A stretch of 64,000 nt of DNA from Clostridiales bacterium (GCA_015056365.1 SVGM01000009.1:83782-147781); one strand, 5' to 3'. Positions 48,454 to 57,723 are shown, numbered from the stretch's first letter. The notes: generated from the sequence alone by a model not told the origin. Numbers and translations are program-made.

Positions 48454-48482
48454 ATGCTATCCGCACACAGATAGGTTGTCAA
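48454..48482 (-). promoter_or_regulatory. Promoter of threonine aldolase gene
   Basis: On the minus strand: perfect TTGACA (48482-48477), a 17-base spacer and TAGCAT (48459-48454). Confidence 0.72.
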
Positions 48483-48589
48483 GGGCAGAGCATTTTTTAT
48501 TTTATATAGGAACGAACGAGCCGTACCATCCGCTGCACCGCTCAGTCAAAAAAGCACGGACAAATGGCAGAAATCCATGTTTTTCTCCG

Positions 48590-48619
48590 TTGAAATCCAC
48601 GCTGTATTGGATGTATAAT
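48590..48619 (+). promoter_or_regulatory. Promoter of GH31 gene
   Basis: TTGAAA (48590-48595), an 18-base spacer and TATAAT (48614-48619), about 65 bases before the GH31 start. Confidence 0.7.
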
Positions 48620-48685
48620 GATCTCACGATCATAGATGGATAAAAGCCGCATTTTATCATTCTTATATTGAAAGGCGTGATATGG

Positions 48686-50764
48686 ATGATCCGCAGATTT
48701 GACTACGGCGCTCCCCTGAAAACCGATGCGCTGGTAAAAGACGTACCGCTGTCCGCAGACGCGCTTCCCTATTTTACCGTGACCGAAACGGACGGCGGCG
48801 TGTGCTTTACGCACGCGCTGGGCAAGGATGATCTCATCTTCGGTTTGGGGGAAACCGTACGCGGCATCAACAAGCGCGGCCATCTCTACCGCAGCTGGAA
48901 TACCGACGAGTTTTCCCATCTGGAAAGCAAGGAGTCCCTCTATGCCTCTCATAATCTGCTGATCTTCTCCGGCCAGGGCAGCCCCTTCGGCGTCTTTTTT
49001 GACGACCCCGGCGAAGTAGTCTTCGACCTGGGCTACACCGACGCAAATACCGCCGCCATCACCTCTGTGAACGGAAACGTGAGCGTCATTCTCATCGAAG
49101 AGGACGAGCTGAACGCCATTGTCCGCGCCTTCCGCAGCCTGATCGGCCAGAGCTACCTCCCGCCCAAGTGGGCCTTCGGCTACATTCAGTCCCGCTGGGG
49201 CTACGCCGCCGACAGCGAGGTGCGCGCCATCGTCCGGGAGCACCGTGACCGTCACATTCCCCTGGACGGCGTGTGCCTGGACATCGACTACATGGTGGAC
49301 TACAAGGATTTCAGCTGGAACAGGGAATCCTTCCCCGACCTGAAAAAGCTCAGCAAGGATATGAAAGAAGACCATATCCGCCTGATCCCCATCATCGATG
49401 CTGGCGTGAAGGAACAGTCCGGCTACGACGTGTGCGATGAAGGCGTTGCAAACGGCTACTTCTGCACCTACGAAGACGGCTCGCCCTTTGTGGGCGCGGT
49501 ATGGCCGGGGCGCAGCTATTTCCCGGATTTCTTCCGGCCCGAGGTACGCCGCTGGTTCGGCGACAAGTACCACGCCCTACTGGATCAGGGCATCGAGGGC
49601 TTCTGGAACGATATGAACGAGCCCGCCCTATTCTACTCCGAAAACGGTCTTAAGGCCGCTCACGAGGAACTAAACCGCCTGCTGACCACCAACATCGGTC
49701 TGGACGCCTTCTTCCATCTCAAGGATGTGGTGCTGGGCATGGCCAACAACCGGGACGATTACCGCAGCTTCTACCATCAGCATCATGGCAAGCGGATGCG
49801 CCACGACAAGGTACACAACCTCTACGGCGCATACATGACCCAGGCCGCCGCCGAAGGTCTGCGCAGCTACGACCCGGACAAGCGCTTCCTGCTCTTCTCC
49901 CGTGCCTCTTATGTAGGCGCGCACCGCCACGGCGGCGTGTGGCAGGGCGACAACTCCTCCTGGTGGAGCCATATCCTGCTGAACCTGAAAATGCTGCCCT
50001 CCCTGAACATGTGTGGTTTCCTTTATACCGGCGCAGATCTGGGCGGCTTTTCCAGCAACACCACCGAGGATTTGCTTCTGCGCTGGCTTCAGCTGGGCGC
50101 GTTCACGCCCCTGATGCGCAACCATTCCGCGCTCCACACCCGGGATCAGGAGATCTACCGCTTTGGGATGCAGGAGGATATGCGGAACATTCTCACCGTG
50201 CGCTATGCCCTGCTGCCCTATCTGTACAGCGAATTCATGAAATGCGCCCTCACCCAGGAGAGCATGTTCCGTCCCCTGGCCTTTGACTATCCGGCGGATC
50301 AGACCGCCCTTAGAGTGGAGGATCAGATCATGCTGGGCAAGGAGTGCATGATCGCCCCCGTTTACCAGCAGAACGCCCGGGGACGCTACGTCTACCTGCC
50401 GGAAGATATGCTGCTGGTACGCTTCCGCTCCGCCGCCGACTACGACCTCTTGCCCATGGAACAGGGCCATCACTGGATCGACCTCCAGCTGAACGAAATG
50501 CCCCTGTTCATCCGCAAGGGCTGCATCATCCCCCTGAGCCGCGGCGGCGAATGGGTGGAAGCCGTGGACTTCACCGACCTGACGCTGCTGGGCTGGCTGG
50601 ACGGCGCTGCTTCCTATGAGCTGTATGACGACGACGGCACCACTACCCAACCAGTGCTGGCGGACGGCCTGAATGCGATCCTGTGCGGCGTAAAGGACGG
50701 CAGAGCCTTTGCCGATGGGAAAGGTCTGACCGTGGATGCTTCCCGGGTAATCGTGAACGGATAA
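48686..50764 (+). CDS. GH31 alpha-glycosidase
   Basis: A 692-residue GH31 enzyme (alpha-glucosidase or alpha-xylosidase group) without a signal peptide, so cytoplasmic. The N-terminal domain contains LIFGLGETVRGINKRGHLYRSWN; the barrel has SYLPPKWAFGYIQSRWGY, the substrate-site DGVCLDIDYM, the nucleophile Asp in FWNDMNEPALF, and the acid/base region VWQGDNSSWWSH; distal beta domains follow. The ATG at 48686 follows GAAAGG; the TTG at 48668 overlaps that site. Length and motifs fit oligosaccharide alpha-glucosidases. It opens a rightward carbohydrate region; exact linkage preference is not decidable. Confidence 0.92.
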   Translation: MIRRFDYGAPLKTDALVKDVPLSADALPYFTVTETDGGVCFTHALGKDDLIFGLGETVRGINKRGHLYRSWNTDEFSHLESKESLYASHNLLIFSGQGSPFGVFFDDPGEVVFDLGYTDANTAAITSVNGNVSVILIEEDELNAIVRAFRSLIGQSYLPPKWAFGYIQSRWGYAADSEVRAIVREHRDRHIPLDGVCLDIDYMVDYKDFSWNRESFPDLKKLSKDMKEDHIRLIPIIDAGVKEQSGYDVCDEGVANGYFCTYEDGSPFVGAVWPGRSYFPDFFRPEVRRWFGDKYHALLDQGIEGFWNDMNEPALFYSENGLKAAHEELNRLLTTNIGLDAFFHLKDVVLGMANNRDDYRSFYHQHHGKRMRHDKVHNLYGAYMTQAAAEGLRSYDPDKRFLLFSRASYVGAHRHGGVWQGDNSSWWSHILLNLKMLPSLNMCGFLYTGADLGGFSSNTTEDLLLRWLQLGAFTPLMRNHSALHTRDQEIYRFGMQEDMRNILTVRYALLPYLYSEFMKCALTQESMFRPLAFDYPADQTALRVEDQIMLGKECMIAPVYQQNARGRYVYLPEDMLLVRFRSAADYDLLPMEQGHHWIDLQLNEMPLFIRKGCIIPLSRGGEWVEAVDFTDLTLLGWLDGAASYELYDDDGTTTQPVLADGLNAILCGVKDGRAFADGKGLTVDASRVIVNG

Positions 50765-50836
50765 CTGCGCATCCTCAAGGCGCGGCTGCCCTACGACGCG
50801 CTGCACAATCGCAGGCAAAACTGCAAATGATCAAAA

Positions 50837-50880
50837 GCAGGTGGCACTTGGTTTTGTGACCAGGCGCCGCCTGCGTTTGT
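50837..50880 (+). terminator. Terminator after GH31 gene
   Basis: A 9-bp outer stem (50837-50845 with 50865-50873) with an inner TTGGT/ACCAG pairing, followed by GTTTGTTCTT. Confidence 0.65.
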
Positions 50881-50956
50881 TCTTGCTTCTGCACAATGAC
50901 GGATATTTTTTGCTTATGAAAAAAACGGGTTAGTATATCAAAAGGCCGGTGATCCG

Positions 50957-50965
50957 TGATATAAT
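50957..50965 (+). promoter_or_regulatory. Extended -10 promoter of esterase gene
   Basis: TGATATAAT (TG at 50957-50958, TATAAT at 50960-50965) is an extended -10 element. No good -35 box was seen. Confidence 0.6.
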
Positions 50966-51006
50966 GAGAAAAATGTTCAATTCAATATGGAACGGAGGAG
51001 AATGAA

Positions 51007-52080
51007 ATGAAAAAGCAATGGCCTTTGGATACGGCGGTTTCTTTTGACCCCTATGCCGGTGAACCCGATCGGGACGGCGATCAGGGATATGAAATTCTGG
51101 ATGGCGGAAACGTATTTTTCCGCATCAAGGCTCCCAATGCCCGGGAAGTGGCCATTGATCAGTTCGGCAATATGCAGATGCTGAAAAAAGTGGACGAGGA
51201 AATGTGGGAAGGCACGGTTTCCTTCGGGGAAGGCTTCAAGTATTTCTTCCTGAAGATTGACGGCGCAGATGTGCTGAATCCCTATTTGCCCATCGGCTAC
51301 GGCTGCTGCCGGCCCATGAATTTTGTGGATATTCCGGTGGCAAACGAGGACTGGGACGGGCTGGAAGGCGTGCCCCACGGCAGCGTTGCCCGGCATTATT
51401 TCCCTTCCACTGTAACAGGCAAAATGGAAAGCTGCCTGGTATATACGCCGCCTTTCTTTGACGCGGCAAAGAAATACCCGGTGCTTTATCTACAGCACGG
51501 CTACGGCGAAAACGAAACGGGCTGGGTGTACCAGGGCCACGTGGCCCGCATTGCAGATCAGCTGCTCAGCAAAGGCGAAATGCAGGAAATGATCATCGTC
51601 ATGGGCAACGGCATGACCCAGATCGACTTTGCCAAAAGCGAGCGGATGCTCTTCCCTCAGGTGCTGCTGCAAGACCTGATCCCCTACATCGAAAACCGCT
51701 ACAACGTGTACACCGATAAATGGCACCGGGCCATGGCGGGTCTGAGCATGGGCAGCTATCAGACCAGCATCGTCACCCTCTCCAACCCGGACAAATTCGG
51801 CTATGCCGGCGTGTTCAGCGGCTTTTTGCGCTTCCCCCGGGGCGGCGAAGAAAAGCACCTGGCCCTTCTGGACGATGGCGCGAAATTCAACGAAAGCTTC
51901 CGCGTCTTCTACCGGGCCATGGGCACGGAGGACCAGTTCTATAACAGTTTTGAAAGCGATGACGAAATGCTCAAGGATAAGCCCGTCACCATGATCCGGC
52001 GCACCTTCCCCGGCGGTCACGACTGGAGCGTGTGGCGGCGCTGCATCCACGACTTCCTGCCCATGATCTTCAAGGACTGA
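51007..52080 (+). CDS. CE1-like esterase with N-terminal CBM48-like domain
   Basis: A 357-residue cytoplasmic alpha/beta hydrolase. Residues about 20-110 form a CBM48/isoamylase-N-like sandwich (VFFRIKAPNAREVAIDQFG, WEGTVSFGEGFKYFFLKIDG). The esterase domain (about 130-355) has the oxyanion segment LYLQHGYGENETGW, the nucleophile elbow AGLSMGSYQTS (G-x-S-x-G), and the catalytic His in FPGGHDWSVWRR. This layout is known from feruloyl and acetyl-xylan esterases that remove acyl groups from hemicellulose oligomers. The ATG at 51007 follows GGAGGAGAA. It is flanked by its own promoter and terminator. Confidence 0.88.
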   Translation: MKKQWPLDTAVSFDPYAGEPDRDGDQGYEILDGGNVFFRIKAPNAREVAIDQFGNMQMLKKVDEEMWEGTVSFGEGFKYFFLKIDGADVLNPYLPIGYGCCRPMNFVDIPVANEDWDGLEGVPHGSVARHYFPSTVTGKMESCLVYTPPFFDAAKKYPVLYLQHGYGENETGWVYQGHVARIADQLLSKGEMQEMIIVMGNGMTQIDFAKSERMLFPQVLLQDLIPYIENRYNVYTDKWHRAMAGLSMGSYQTSIVTLSNPDKFGYAGVFSGFLRFPRGGEEKHLALLDDGAKFNESFRVFYRAMGTEDQFYNSFESDDEMLKDKPVTMIRRTFPGGHDWSVWRRCIHDFLPMIFKD

Positions 52081-52161
52081 CACGCTCGGCATTTCCCGGA
52101 AGGGCCGGGTCGTCTGGTCGTGCGCCCCACGAAACGGAACCGATCAGCGAATTGCCCATAC

Positions 52162-52200
52162 AAAAAAAGCACGGCAGGGACATGATCCCCGCCGTGTTTT
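52162..52200 (+). terminator. Terminator after esterase gene
   Basis: CACGGC(A)GGGA pairs with TCCCC-GCCGTG (52170-52196) and is followed by TTTT; an A run precedes it. Confidence 0.8.
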
Positions 52201-52315
52201 CTTGTATGTCTTGGCACAAAAGTCTCTACGGCTGCCTTTGCCGCCGCGGATTGTTTTGCCGCATGCATTGTGATAGGATTGTGATGATGCATAATTTGTA
52301 TTTGGGAGGCAATTG

Positions 52316-53011
52316 ATGAAAGTTGGTATTGTATGTGCAGGCGACAGAGAAGTAGCTCCCTTTCTGCCTGTGATAGACGAATGGAGAACAACCGAAAAAG
52401 CGATGCTCAAATTCCATCATGGTAAAATCAACGGCGTCGAAGTTGTCGCTTTGTTTTCAGGGGTCTGCAAAGTAAACGCTGCCATTGCAACACAGATAGT
52501 AATCGACAGGTATGGAGTGGATGTGATCATCAACGCCGGCACAGCTGGCGGAATGAACGATGAACTTCAAATATTCGATACCGTGATTTCTACAGAGGTT
52601 GCACATCATGACGTCGCTTCCAACATCTTAACAGAATTCCATCCCTGGCTGGAGAATGTGTATTTCAAAGCCGACCAGGAATTGCTGAATCTGAGCAGAC
52701 AAGCAGTGGATAAAATCGACGTGGAAGGGAACGTATATTGGGGACGAATGGTGACGGGCGAGGCGTTTATTGCCGATGAGGGACGAAGTAAAATCAATGA
52801 ACAATTCGCGCCCCTGACCGTGGATATGGAAACAGCAAGCATTGCTCAGGTTTGCCATGCAAACCATATACCGTTCATTTCCATCAGAACCGTTACTGAC
52901 ACCGCAACACACAGCGGCTCCGATCATTTTGAAGAAAACTGCAAAAAGGCCTCTATCATCGCAAAAGAAATCACCGTGGCTTTGCTGGCAGAGCTCCATG
53001 ACAAGCAATGA
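52316..53011 (+). CDS. mtnN: 5'-methylthioadenosine/S-adenosylhomocysteine nucleosidase
   Basis: A 231-residue nucleosidase that cleaves MTA and SAH, recycling the by-products of SAM-dependent reactions. It begins KVGIVCAGDREVAPFLPVI, has the phosphorylase-fold core VIINAGTAGGMNDELQIFDT, the catalytic and purine-binding VDMETASIAQVCHANHIPFI, and the catalytic Asp in RTVTDTATHSGSDHFEEN. The usual ISD is TVTD here. The ATG at 52316 has GGGAGG six bases upstream. It is AT-richer than its neighbours, which may reflect transfer, and it is not linked to SAM genes. A terminator follows. Confidence 0.92.
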   Translation: MKVGIVCAGDREVAPFLPVIDEWRTTEKAMLKFHHGKINGVEVVALFSGVCKVNAAIATQIVIDRYGVDVIINAGTAGGMNDELQIFDTVISTEVAHHDVASNILTEFHPWLENVYFKADQELLNLSRQAVDKIDVEGNVYWGRMVTGEAFIADEGRSKINEQFAPLTVDMETASIAQVCHANHIPFISIRTVTDTATHSGSDHFEENCKKASIIAKEITVALLAELHDKQ

Positions 53012-53073
53012 ATTTGCTCAATTCCGATTGGTCGAATGGATCATAGCATTTCAAGCTCCCTCCGTGCAGTACA

Positions 53074-53105
53074 AAACGCCGGGCTGTGAACACAGTCCGG
53101 CGTTT
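53074..53105 (+). terminator. Terminator after mtnN
   Basis: A 15-bp stem with one mismatch (53074-53088 with 53091-53105), ending in CGTTTCC. It resembles the hairpin at 17541-17574 in design. Confidence 0.7.
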
Positions 53106-53167
53106 CCTGCCATACCAACGCCCTGGGATCAGGGTTCTTTTTCTTTGCATTGTATCCAGTCCCTCAC

Positions 53168-53196
53168 TTGCCAAATAAGATGTTTCATCCTATAAT
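53168..53196 (+). promoter_or_regulatory. Promoter of xylose-isomerase-like gene
   Basis: TTGCCA (53168-53173), a 17-base spacer and TATAAT (53191-53196). Confidence 0.75.
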
Positions 53197-53284
53197 AAGG
53201 ATAACAGACGGTGCGATGCTCACCGTTCCCTTTGAAGAAAAAAGTCCATAACACCCCACCACAACAACAGGGAGGAAACCAGCT

Positions 53285-54319
53285 ATGTCCAAATTCAAAT
53301 TTTCCGTTGGTCCGTGGAACGTCCATTCCGGCGCAGACTCCTATGGTCCCGCCACCCGGGATGAAATCTCCTTCGAGGAGAAGATCAAGCGTTTTGCCGA
53401 GATCGGTTTTTCTGCCATCCAGTTCCATGATGACGACGCCGTGCCGAACATGAATGATCTGACCGAAGAGGAGATCAAGGCCGAAGCCCGCAAGGTGAAG
53501 GCTCTGCTCGACAAATACGGTCTCAAGGCCGAGTTTGTGGCTCCCCGGCTGTGGATGGATCCCCATACCATCGACGGCGGCTACATGTCCACCCGTAAAG
53601 AGGACCGGGAATTCGCCATGTGGCGTTCCTTCCGCTCCATCGATATCGCCCGGGAGCTGGGCTGCGATCTGATCGTGCTGTGGCTGGCCCGCGAAGGCAC
53701 CCTCTGCGCCGAAAGCAAGAGCCCCGTATGGGCCACCAAGCAGCTGGTCAGCGCCATTGACGAGATGCTGGATTATGATCCCACCATCCGTATCTGCATC
53801 GAGCCCAAGCCCAACGAGCCCATCGATCGCTCCATCTGCGGCACCATGGGTCATGTGCTGGCCGTGTCCGCTGCCACCAAGGATCCAAAGCGTGTGGGCG
53901 GCAATCTGGAAAGCGCCCATGCCATGCTGGCAGGCCTGGATCCTGCCCATGAGATTGGCTTTGCCATGGCCTTTGACAAGCTGTTCACCGTTCACCTGAA
54001 CGACCAGAACGGTATCAAATTCGATCAGGACAAGTCCTTCGGCGTGGAAAACCTGCGCGTTGCCTTCAATCAGGTACGTGTCCTGCTGGAAAACGGCTAC
54101 GGCAAAAACGGCGAGTACGTGGGCCTGGATGTGAAGGCCATGCGCACCACCACCAACGAGGACAGCTACAAGCATCTGGAAAACAGCCTTGCCATTTTCA
54201 AGGCGCTGGAAGAAAAGGCCGAGCGCTTCGACTATGCCCTCAGGGACGAGCTGGTGGCAAAGCGCGATTTCGAGGGACTGGAAATGTACACCCTGCGCCT
54301 GCTGATGGGTCTAGAATGA
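53285..54319 (+). CDS. Xylose-isomerase-like TIM barrel protein (short, class I type)
   Basis: A 344-residue TIM-barrel sugar isomerase related to the Streptomyces/Actinoplanes (class I) xylose isomerase. Shared blocks are FSVGPWNVHSGADSYGPATR, IQFHDDDAVP (catalytic His), ICIEPKPNEP (metal Glu and Lys), NLESAHAMLAGLD (Glu and His ligands), and KFDQDKSFGVENLR (Asp pair). One metal ligand differs: HIDLNG of the classic enzyme reads TVHLND here, placing His where Asp245 should be. The enzyme may act on a different sugar or metal. The start at 53285 follows GGGAGGAAA. A kinase and an aldolase gene follow, so it probably feeds a sugar into glycolysis. Confidence 0.85.
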   Translation: MSKFKFSVGPWNVHSGADSYGPATRDEISFEEKIKRFAEIGFSAIQFHDDDAVPNMNDLTEEEIKAEARKVKALLDKYGLKAEFVAPRLWMDPHTIDGGYMSTRKEDREFAMWRSFRSIDIARELGCDLIVLWLAREGTLCAESKSPVWATKQLVSAIDEMLDYDPTIRICIEPKPNEPIDRSICGTMGHVLAVSAATKDPKRVGGNLESAHAMLAGLDPAHEIGFAMAFDKLFTVHLNDQNGIKFDQDKSFGVENLRVAFNQVRVLLENGYGKNGEYVGLDVKAMRTTTNEDSYKHLENSLAIFKALEEKAERFDYALRDELVAKRDFEGLEMYTLRLLMGLE

Positions 54320-54362
54320 TCCTCGGCACCTGATTCCTCCTCCGCCCTGATCCCAATGAAAC

Positions 54363-54395
54363 AAAGCCCGGCAGGGTCTTCCCCACCGGGCTTTT
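54363..54395 (+). terminator. Terminator after isomerase-like gene
   Basis: AAAGCCCGG (54363-54371) pairs with CCGGGCTTT (54386-54394), with an inner GGG/CCC pairing and a TCTT loop, followed by TTCC. Confidence 0.78.
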
Positions 54396-54434
54396 CCTTC
54401 CACAATCCTTCTCCGCCGACAGGAGCGAATGCCC

Positions 54435-55559
54435 ATGAATCAACAACCCAAACGGATTCTCGCCGCAGGGCACATCTGCATCGACGTGACCCCTGTTTTC
54501 CCCCATGCCCACCTGTCCTTTGCCGAAGCCCTGTCTCCCGGCAAACTAACCCATGTGGACGCTGCCGATATCCACACCGGCGGCAGCGTCGCCAATACCG
54601 GCCTTGCCCTCAAGCTTTTGGGGGCGGATGTTCAGCTGGCCGGCAAGGTGGGCGATGATCCCTTCGGCGCCATGATCGCAGACCGCCTGCGCAAGTACGG
54701 CGCTGAAAGCGGCCTGTTGGTGGACAAATCCGGCTCCACCTCCTATTCCATCGTCATTGCGCCCCCCGGCGTGGACCGCATCTTTCTGCACCATCCCGGG
54801 GTCAACGACACCTTTATCTCCCGGGACATTCCCGAAGCCATGCTGGAAGCCGCCGATCACCTGCACTTCGGCTACCCGCCCCTGATGCGTCGCATGTACG
54901 AAAATGACGGTGAGGAACTTTTCTCCCTCCTCAGGCGGGCCAAGCTGCTGGGGCTTTCCACCTCGCTGGATATGGCGGCCATGGACCCGGCCTCTGAAGC
55001 CGGACAGCTGGACTGGCAGACCATCTTGAGCCGCATTCTGCCGCTGGTGGACTTTTTCGTCCCCAGCATCGAGGAGCTTTGCTTTATGCTGGACCGGCCC
55101 CGATACGACGACTGGCTGCGCCGGGCTGACGGCAGCGAGATCACCCGTGTTCTCGATCCGCAGGAAGATATCGCTCCCCTTGCCGAGAAATGCCTCGCCC
55201 TTGGTGCAAAGGCTGTTCTGCTGAAATGCGGCGCGCCCGGGATGTACCTGTGCACCGCTGACGCCGGCGCGCTATCCAGCGCAGGCCGCCGGGCAGGTCT
55301 TGATGCTGCCGCATGGGCAAACCACCGGTCCTTCCATCGCAGCTACAAACCCGGCAGAATCCTCTCCGGCACCGGCGCAGGCGACACCAGCATTGCCGCC
55401 TTCCTGCTGGCCATGCTGGAGGGCTGCCCTCCTGACGAATGCGTGCAGCTGGCTGCTGCCACCGGCGCCTGCTGCGTCCAGGCCTATGACGCCCTCAGCG
55501 GCCTTCAGCCGCTGGAGGAGCTGCGCCAGCGCATTGCCCAGGGATGGGAACACGTGTAA
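54435..55559 (+). CDS. PfkB-family carbohydrate kinase
   Basis: A 374-residue ribokinase-type sugar kinase. The N-terminal RILAAGHICIDVTPVFPHA, the substrate loop DIHTGGSVANTGLALKLLGADV, and the second PfkB signature with the catalytic base SGTGAGDTSIAAFLLAML near residue 315 are all present. It phosphorylates a sugar or sugar phosphate with ATP in the cytoplasm. The ATG at 54435 gives better spacing (nine bases) to GGAG than the ATG at 54429. Placement between a sugar isomerase and a class II aldolase suggests that it makes the phosphate or bisphosphate that the aldolase splits. Confidence 0.9.
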   Translation: MNQQPKRILAAGHICIDVTPVFPHAHLSFAEALSPGKLTHVDAADIHTGGSVANTGLALKLLGADVQLAGKVGDDPFGAMIADRLRKYGAESGLLVDKSGSTSYSIVIAPPGVDRIFLHHPGVNDTFISRDIPEAMLEAADHLHFGYPPLMRRMYENDGEELFSLLRRAKLLGLSTSLDMAAMDPASEAGQLDWQTILSRILPLVDFFVPSIEELCFMLDRPRYDDWLRRADGSEITRVLDPQEDIAPLAEKCLALGAKAVLLKCGAPGMYLCTADAGALSSAGRRAGLDAAAWANHRSFHRSYKPGRILSGTGAGDTSIAAFLLAMLEGCPPDECVQLAAATGACCVQAYDALSGLQPLEELRQRIAQGWEHV

Positions 55560-55609
55560 TCAAAACATCATCAGCGGCAATCCGTCCGTCAAAGGAGTGT
55601 TAAATCCGT

Positions 55610-56467
55610 ATGCTGGTCAACTTCAATCAGGTTCTTCACAAGGCACAAAGAGAACAATACGCCGTAGGTCTGTTCAACGCTCTCAACACCGAGATGTCGC
55701 GGGGCGTAATCGGCGCAGCACAAGCCCTGCGCAGCCCGGTCATCGTGGGCACGGCGGAGATCCTGCTGCCCTTCTCTCCGCTGGAATGCGTCTGCGACGC
55801 TCTCAAGTACATGGCAGAGCGCACAGACGTGCCTGTGGTTCTCCATTACGATCACGGTCTCACCTTTGAAAAGTGCATGGAAGCGCTCAAGCTGGGCTTC
55901 ACCTCCCTGATGTACGACTGTTCCACCGACCCCTATGAAGAAAACGTGCGCAAGCTGGCCGAGCTGACAAAGATCGCCCATGCCTTCGGCGCTACGGTGG
56001 AAGCGGAGCTGGGGCATGTGGGCGATAATGACCGCATGGAGGAGGATCCCTCCGCGCAGGATCCTTCCGCCTTCTACACCGACCCGGTGCAGGCGAAGGA
56101 ATTTGTGGACAAGACCCATGTGGACGCGCTGGCCATTGCCGTGGGCACAGCGCACGGCGCGTACCGTTTCACTCCGAAGCTGGATTTTGACCGTATCGTT
56201 GCCATCCGTCATGCCATCCCGGAAACGCCGCTGGTACTGCACGGCGGCAGCGGCCTGAGCGACGAAGATTTCCGTCAGGCCATCCGCTGCGGCATCGCCA
56301 AGGTGAACATCTTTACCGATATCAACGTTGCCGGCGCAAAAGCTATCCGGGAAGCGGTGCAAGCGGAGAAATGCGCCATGACCGACCTGATGAACCTGCA
56401 GGTGGAAGCCGTCAAGGCCGAAACCATGAAAAAGATGCGCCTGTTCGGCTCCGAGGGCAAGGCCTGA
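55610..56467 (+). CDS. Class II fructose-bisphosphate/ketose-bisphosphate aldolase
   Basis: A 285-residue zinc-dependent aldolase of the GatY/KbaY/FbaA family, which reversibly cleaves ketose bisphosphates into dihydroxyacetone phosphate and an aldehyde. It begins NFNQVLHKAQREQYAVGLFN. The catalytic/metal segment is VVLHYDHGLTFEKC (HxDH), with Glu in VEAELGHVGD, metal His in AVGTAHGAY and LVLHGGSGLSDEDF, and the phosphate-binding KVNIFTDINVAG. AAAGGAG precedes the ATG. The family cannot be narrowed to fructose, tagatose or other substrates by eye; its position after a PfkB kinase supports a catabolic role. Confidence 0.92.
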   Translation: MLVNFNQVLHKAQREQYAVGLFNALNTEMSRGVIGAAQALRSPVIVGTAEILLPFSPLECVCDALKYMAERTDVPVVLHYDHGLTFEKCMEALKLGFTSLMYDCSTDPYEENVRKLAELTKIAHAFGATVEAELGHVGDNDRMEEDPSAQDPSAFYTDPVQAKEFVDKTHVDALAIAVGTAHGAYRFTPKLDFDRIVAIRHAIPETPLVLHGGSGLSDEDFRQAIRCGIAKVNIFTDINVAGAKAIREAVQAEKCAMTDLMNLQVEAVKAETMKKMRLFGSEGKA

Positions 56468-56575
56468 TCTCTCTGCCAGCCCGGCAGTCCAGCCGGACTG
56501 GTTTTCATTTTGCGCCATTCCCTTTAAGTCCTGTTCCAGCTGTCCTGCCGGCGGCTGCGGGCGCGCAGCTTTTTC

Positions 56576-56605
56576 TTGGACTGAGCGCCCTTGCTGTGCT
56601 ATAAT
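56576..56605 (+). promoter_or_regulatory. Promoter of AEC transporter gene
   Basis: TTGGAC (56576-56581), an 18-base spacer and TATAAT (56600-56605) with an extended TGC before the -10 box. Confidence 0.72.
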
Positions 56606-56637
56606 GAAGCGGTAACCTGTCAAAACGAGGTGATTCC

Positions 56638-57582
56638 ATGGAGAATCTATTGTTTTCGGTCAATACAGTGCTGCCGCTGCTGATCATGATGGCGGTGGGC
56701 TTTGCCGCACGAAGGCTCTCCTGGGTGGACAGCCACGCCACCAAACAGATCAACGCCTGCGTATTCAAAATCTTCCTGCCGCTGCTGCTCTGTTTTAACA
56801 TCATCGATACTCCCCGGGATGCGGTCGTGGACGGACGCACCCTGATCTACGCCCTCATCACCACCCTGCTGTGCTTCGGCGTGCTGTTTCTGACCGTGCC
56901 GAAGCTGGTGAGGGAGCGCCGTGACCGGGGCGTGGTGATCCAGTGCATCGCCCGCAGCAACTACGCCATCTTCGGCATTCCGCTGGTGAACATGATGTAC
57001 CCCAACGCGGACGTGTCCATTGCCGCCATGATGGTGGCCATCGTGGTGCCGGTGTTCAACGTGATGAGCACCATCGCCCTGATGGTAAACGGCAGCAATC
57101 AGAAGCCCGACGTCAAGCGCATTTTGAAAGGCGTGGTCACCAATCCCCTGATCATCGCCACGGTAGCCGGCTTCCTTTTGTGGACGCTGAACATAACCCT
57201 GCCCACCGTGCTGGATAAACCCCTTCGTAACCTGGCCAACATCTCCTCGCCCCTTGCGCTGTTTGTGCTGGGCGCATCGCTGGACTTTTCCAAGGCCAAG
57301 GCAAACGCAAAGCTTCTCACATGGAGCGTGCTGGGCAGGCTGGTGTTTGTGCCCGGTCTGTTCCTCACCGGCGCGGCGCTCATCGGCATCCGGGATGTGG
57401 CCATGGCCTCCCTGGTGGCGGTATATGCCTCCCCCTGCTCGGTTTCCAGCTTCCCCATGGCCCAGCAAATGGGCGGCAACGACGATCTGGCAGGCGCACA
57501 GGTGGTTTTCACCACCACGTTCTCCGTCATCACCGTGTTTTTCTGGGTATTCGTGCTCAAGAGCCTGGGGCTGGTGGGCTAA
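56638..57582 (+). CDS. AEC (auxin efflux carrier) family transporter
   Basis: A 314-residue membrane carrier with about ten helices in two halves. The N-terminus has VLPLLIMMAVGFAARRLSWVD, the middle CIARSNYAIFGIPLVNMMY (the N-x-x-x-x-G-I-P-L crossing), and the C-terminus PLALFVLGASLDF and VYASPCSVSSFPMAQQMGGN. Bacterial relatives transport small carboxylates such as malate. GAGGTGATT precedes the ATG. It has its own promoter and terminator, so it is probably an independent unit. The substrate is unproven. Confidence 0.9.
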   Translation: MENLLFSVNTVLPLLIMMAVGFAARRLSWVDSHATKQINACVFKIFLPLLLCFNIIDTPRDAVVDGRTLIYALITTLLCFGVLFLTVPKLVRERRDRGVVIQCIARSNYAIFGIPLVNMMYPNADVSIAAMMVAIVVPVFNVMSTIALMVNGSNQKPDVKRILKGVVTNPLIIATVAGFLLWTLNITLPTVLDKPLRNLANISSPLALFVLGASLDFSKAKANAKLLTWSVLGRLVFVPGLFLTGAALIGIRDVAMASLVAVYASPCSVSSFPMAQQMGGNDDLAGAQVVFTTTFSVITVFFWVFVLKSLGLVG

Positions 57583-57608
57583 CGCTGTCTCTCATTGACC
57601 CGTTGTTT

Positions 57609-57648
57609 AACCGCCGTTTCGGATACACTCCGCAGCGGCGGTTTTTTT
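57609..57648 (+). terminator. Terminator after AEC gene
   Basis: AACCGCCG (57609-57616) pairs with CGGCGGTT (57636-57643), with inner pairing of the 19-base loop, followed by seven T. Confidence 0.82.
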
Positions 57649-57694
57649 GCCTTTACCGCCCGATGATTTGTTACCTTTCCTCCGGGCGCCGTGG

Positions 57695-57723
57695 TGGCAC
57701 GTACCGGCGGAATATGGTATAAT
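57695..57723 (+). promoter_or_regulatory. Promoter of 57781 gene
   Basis: TGGCAC (57695-57700), a 17-base spacer and TATAAT (57718-57723) with TGG directly before it (extended -10). Confidence 0.65.
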
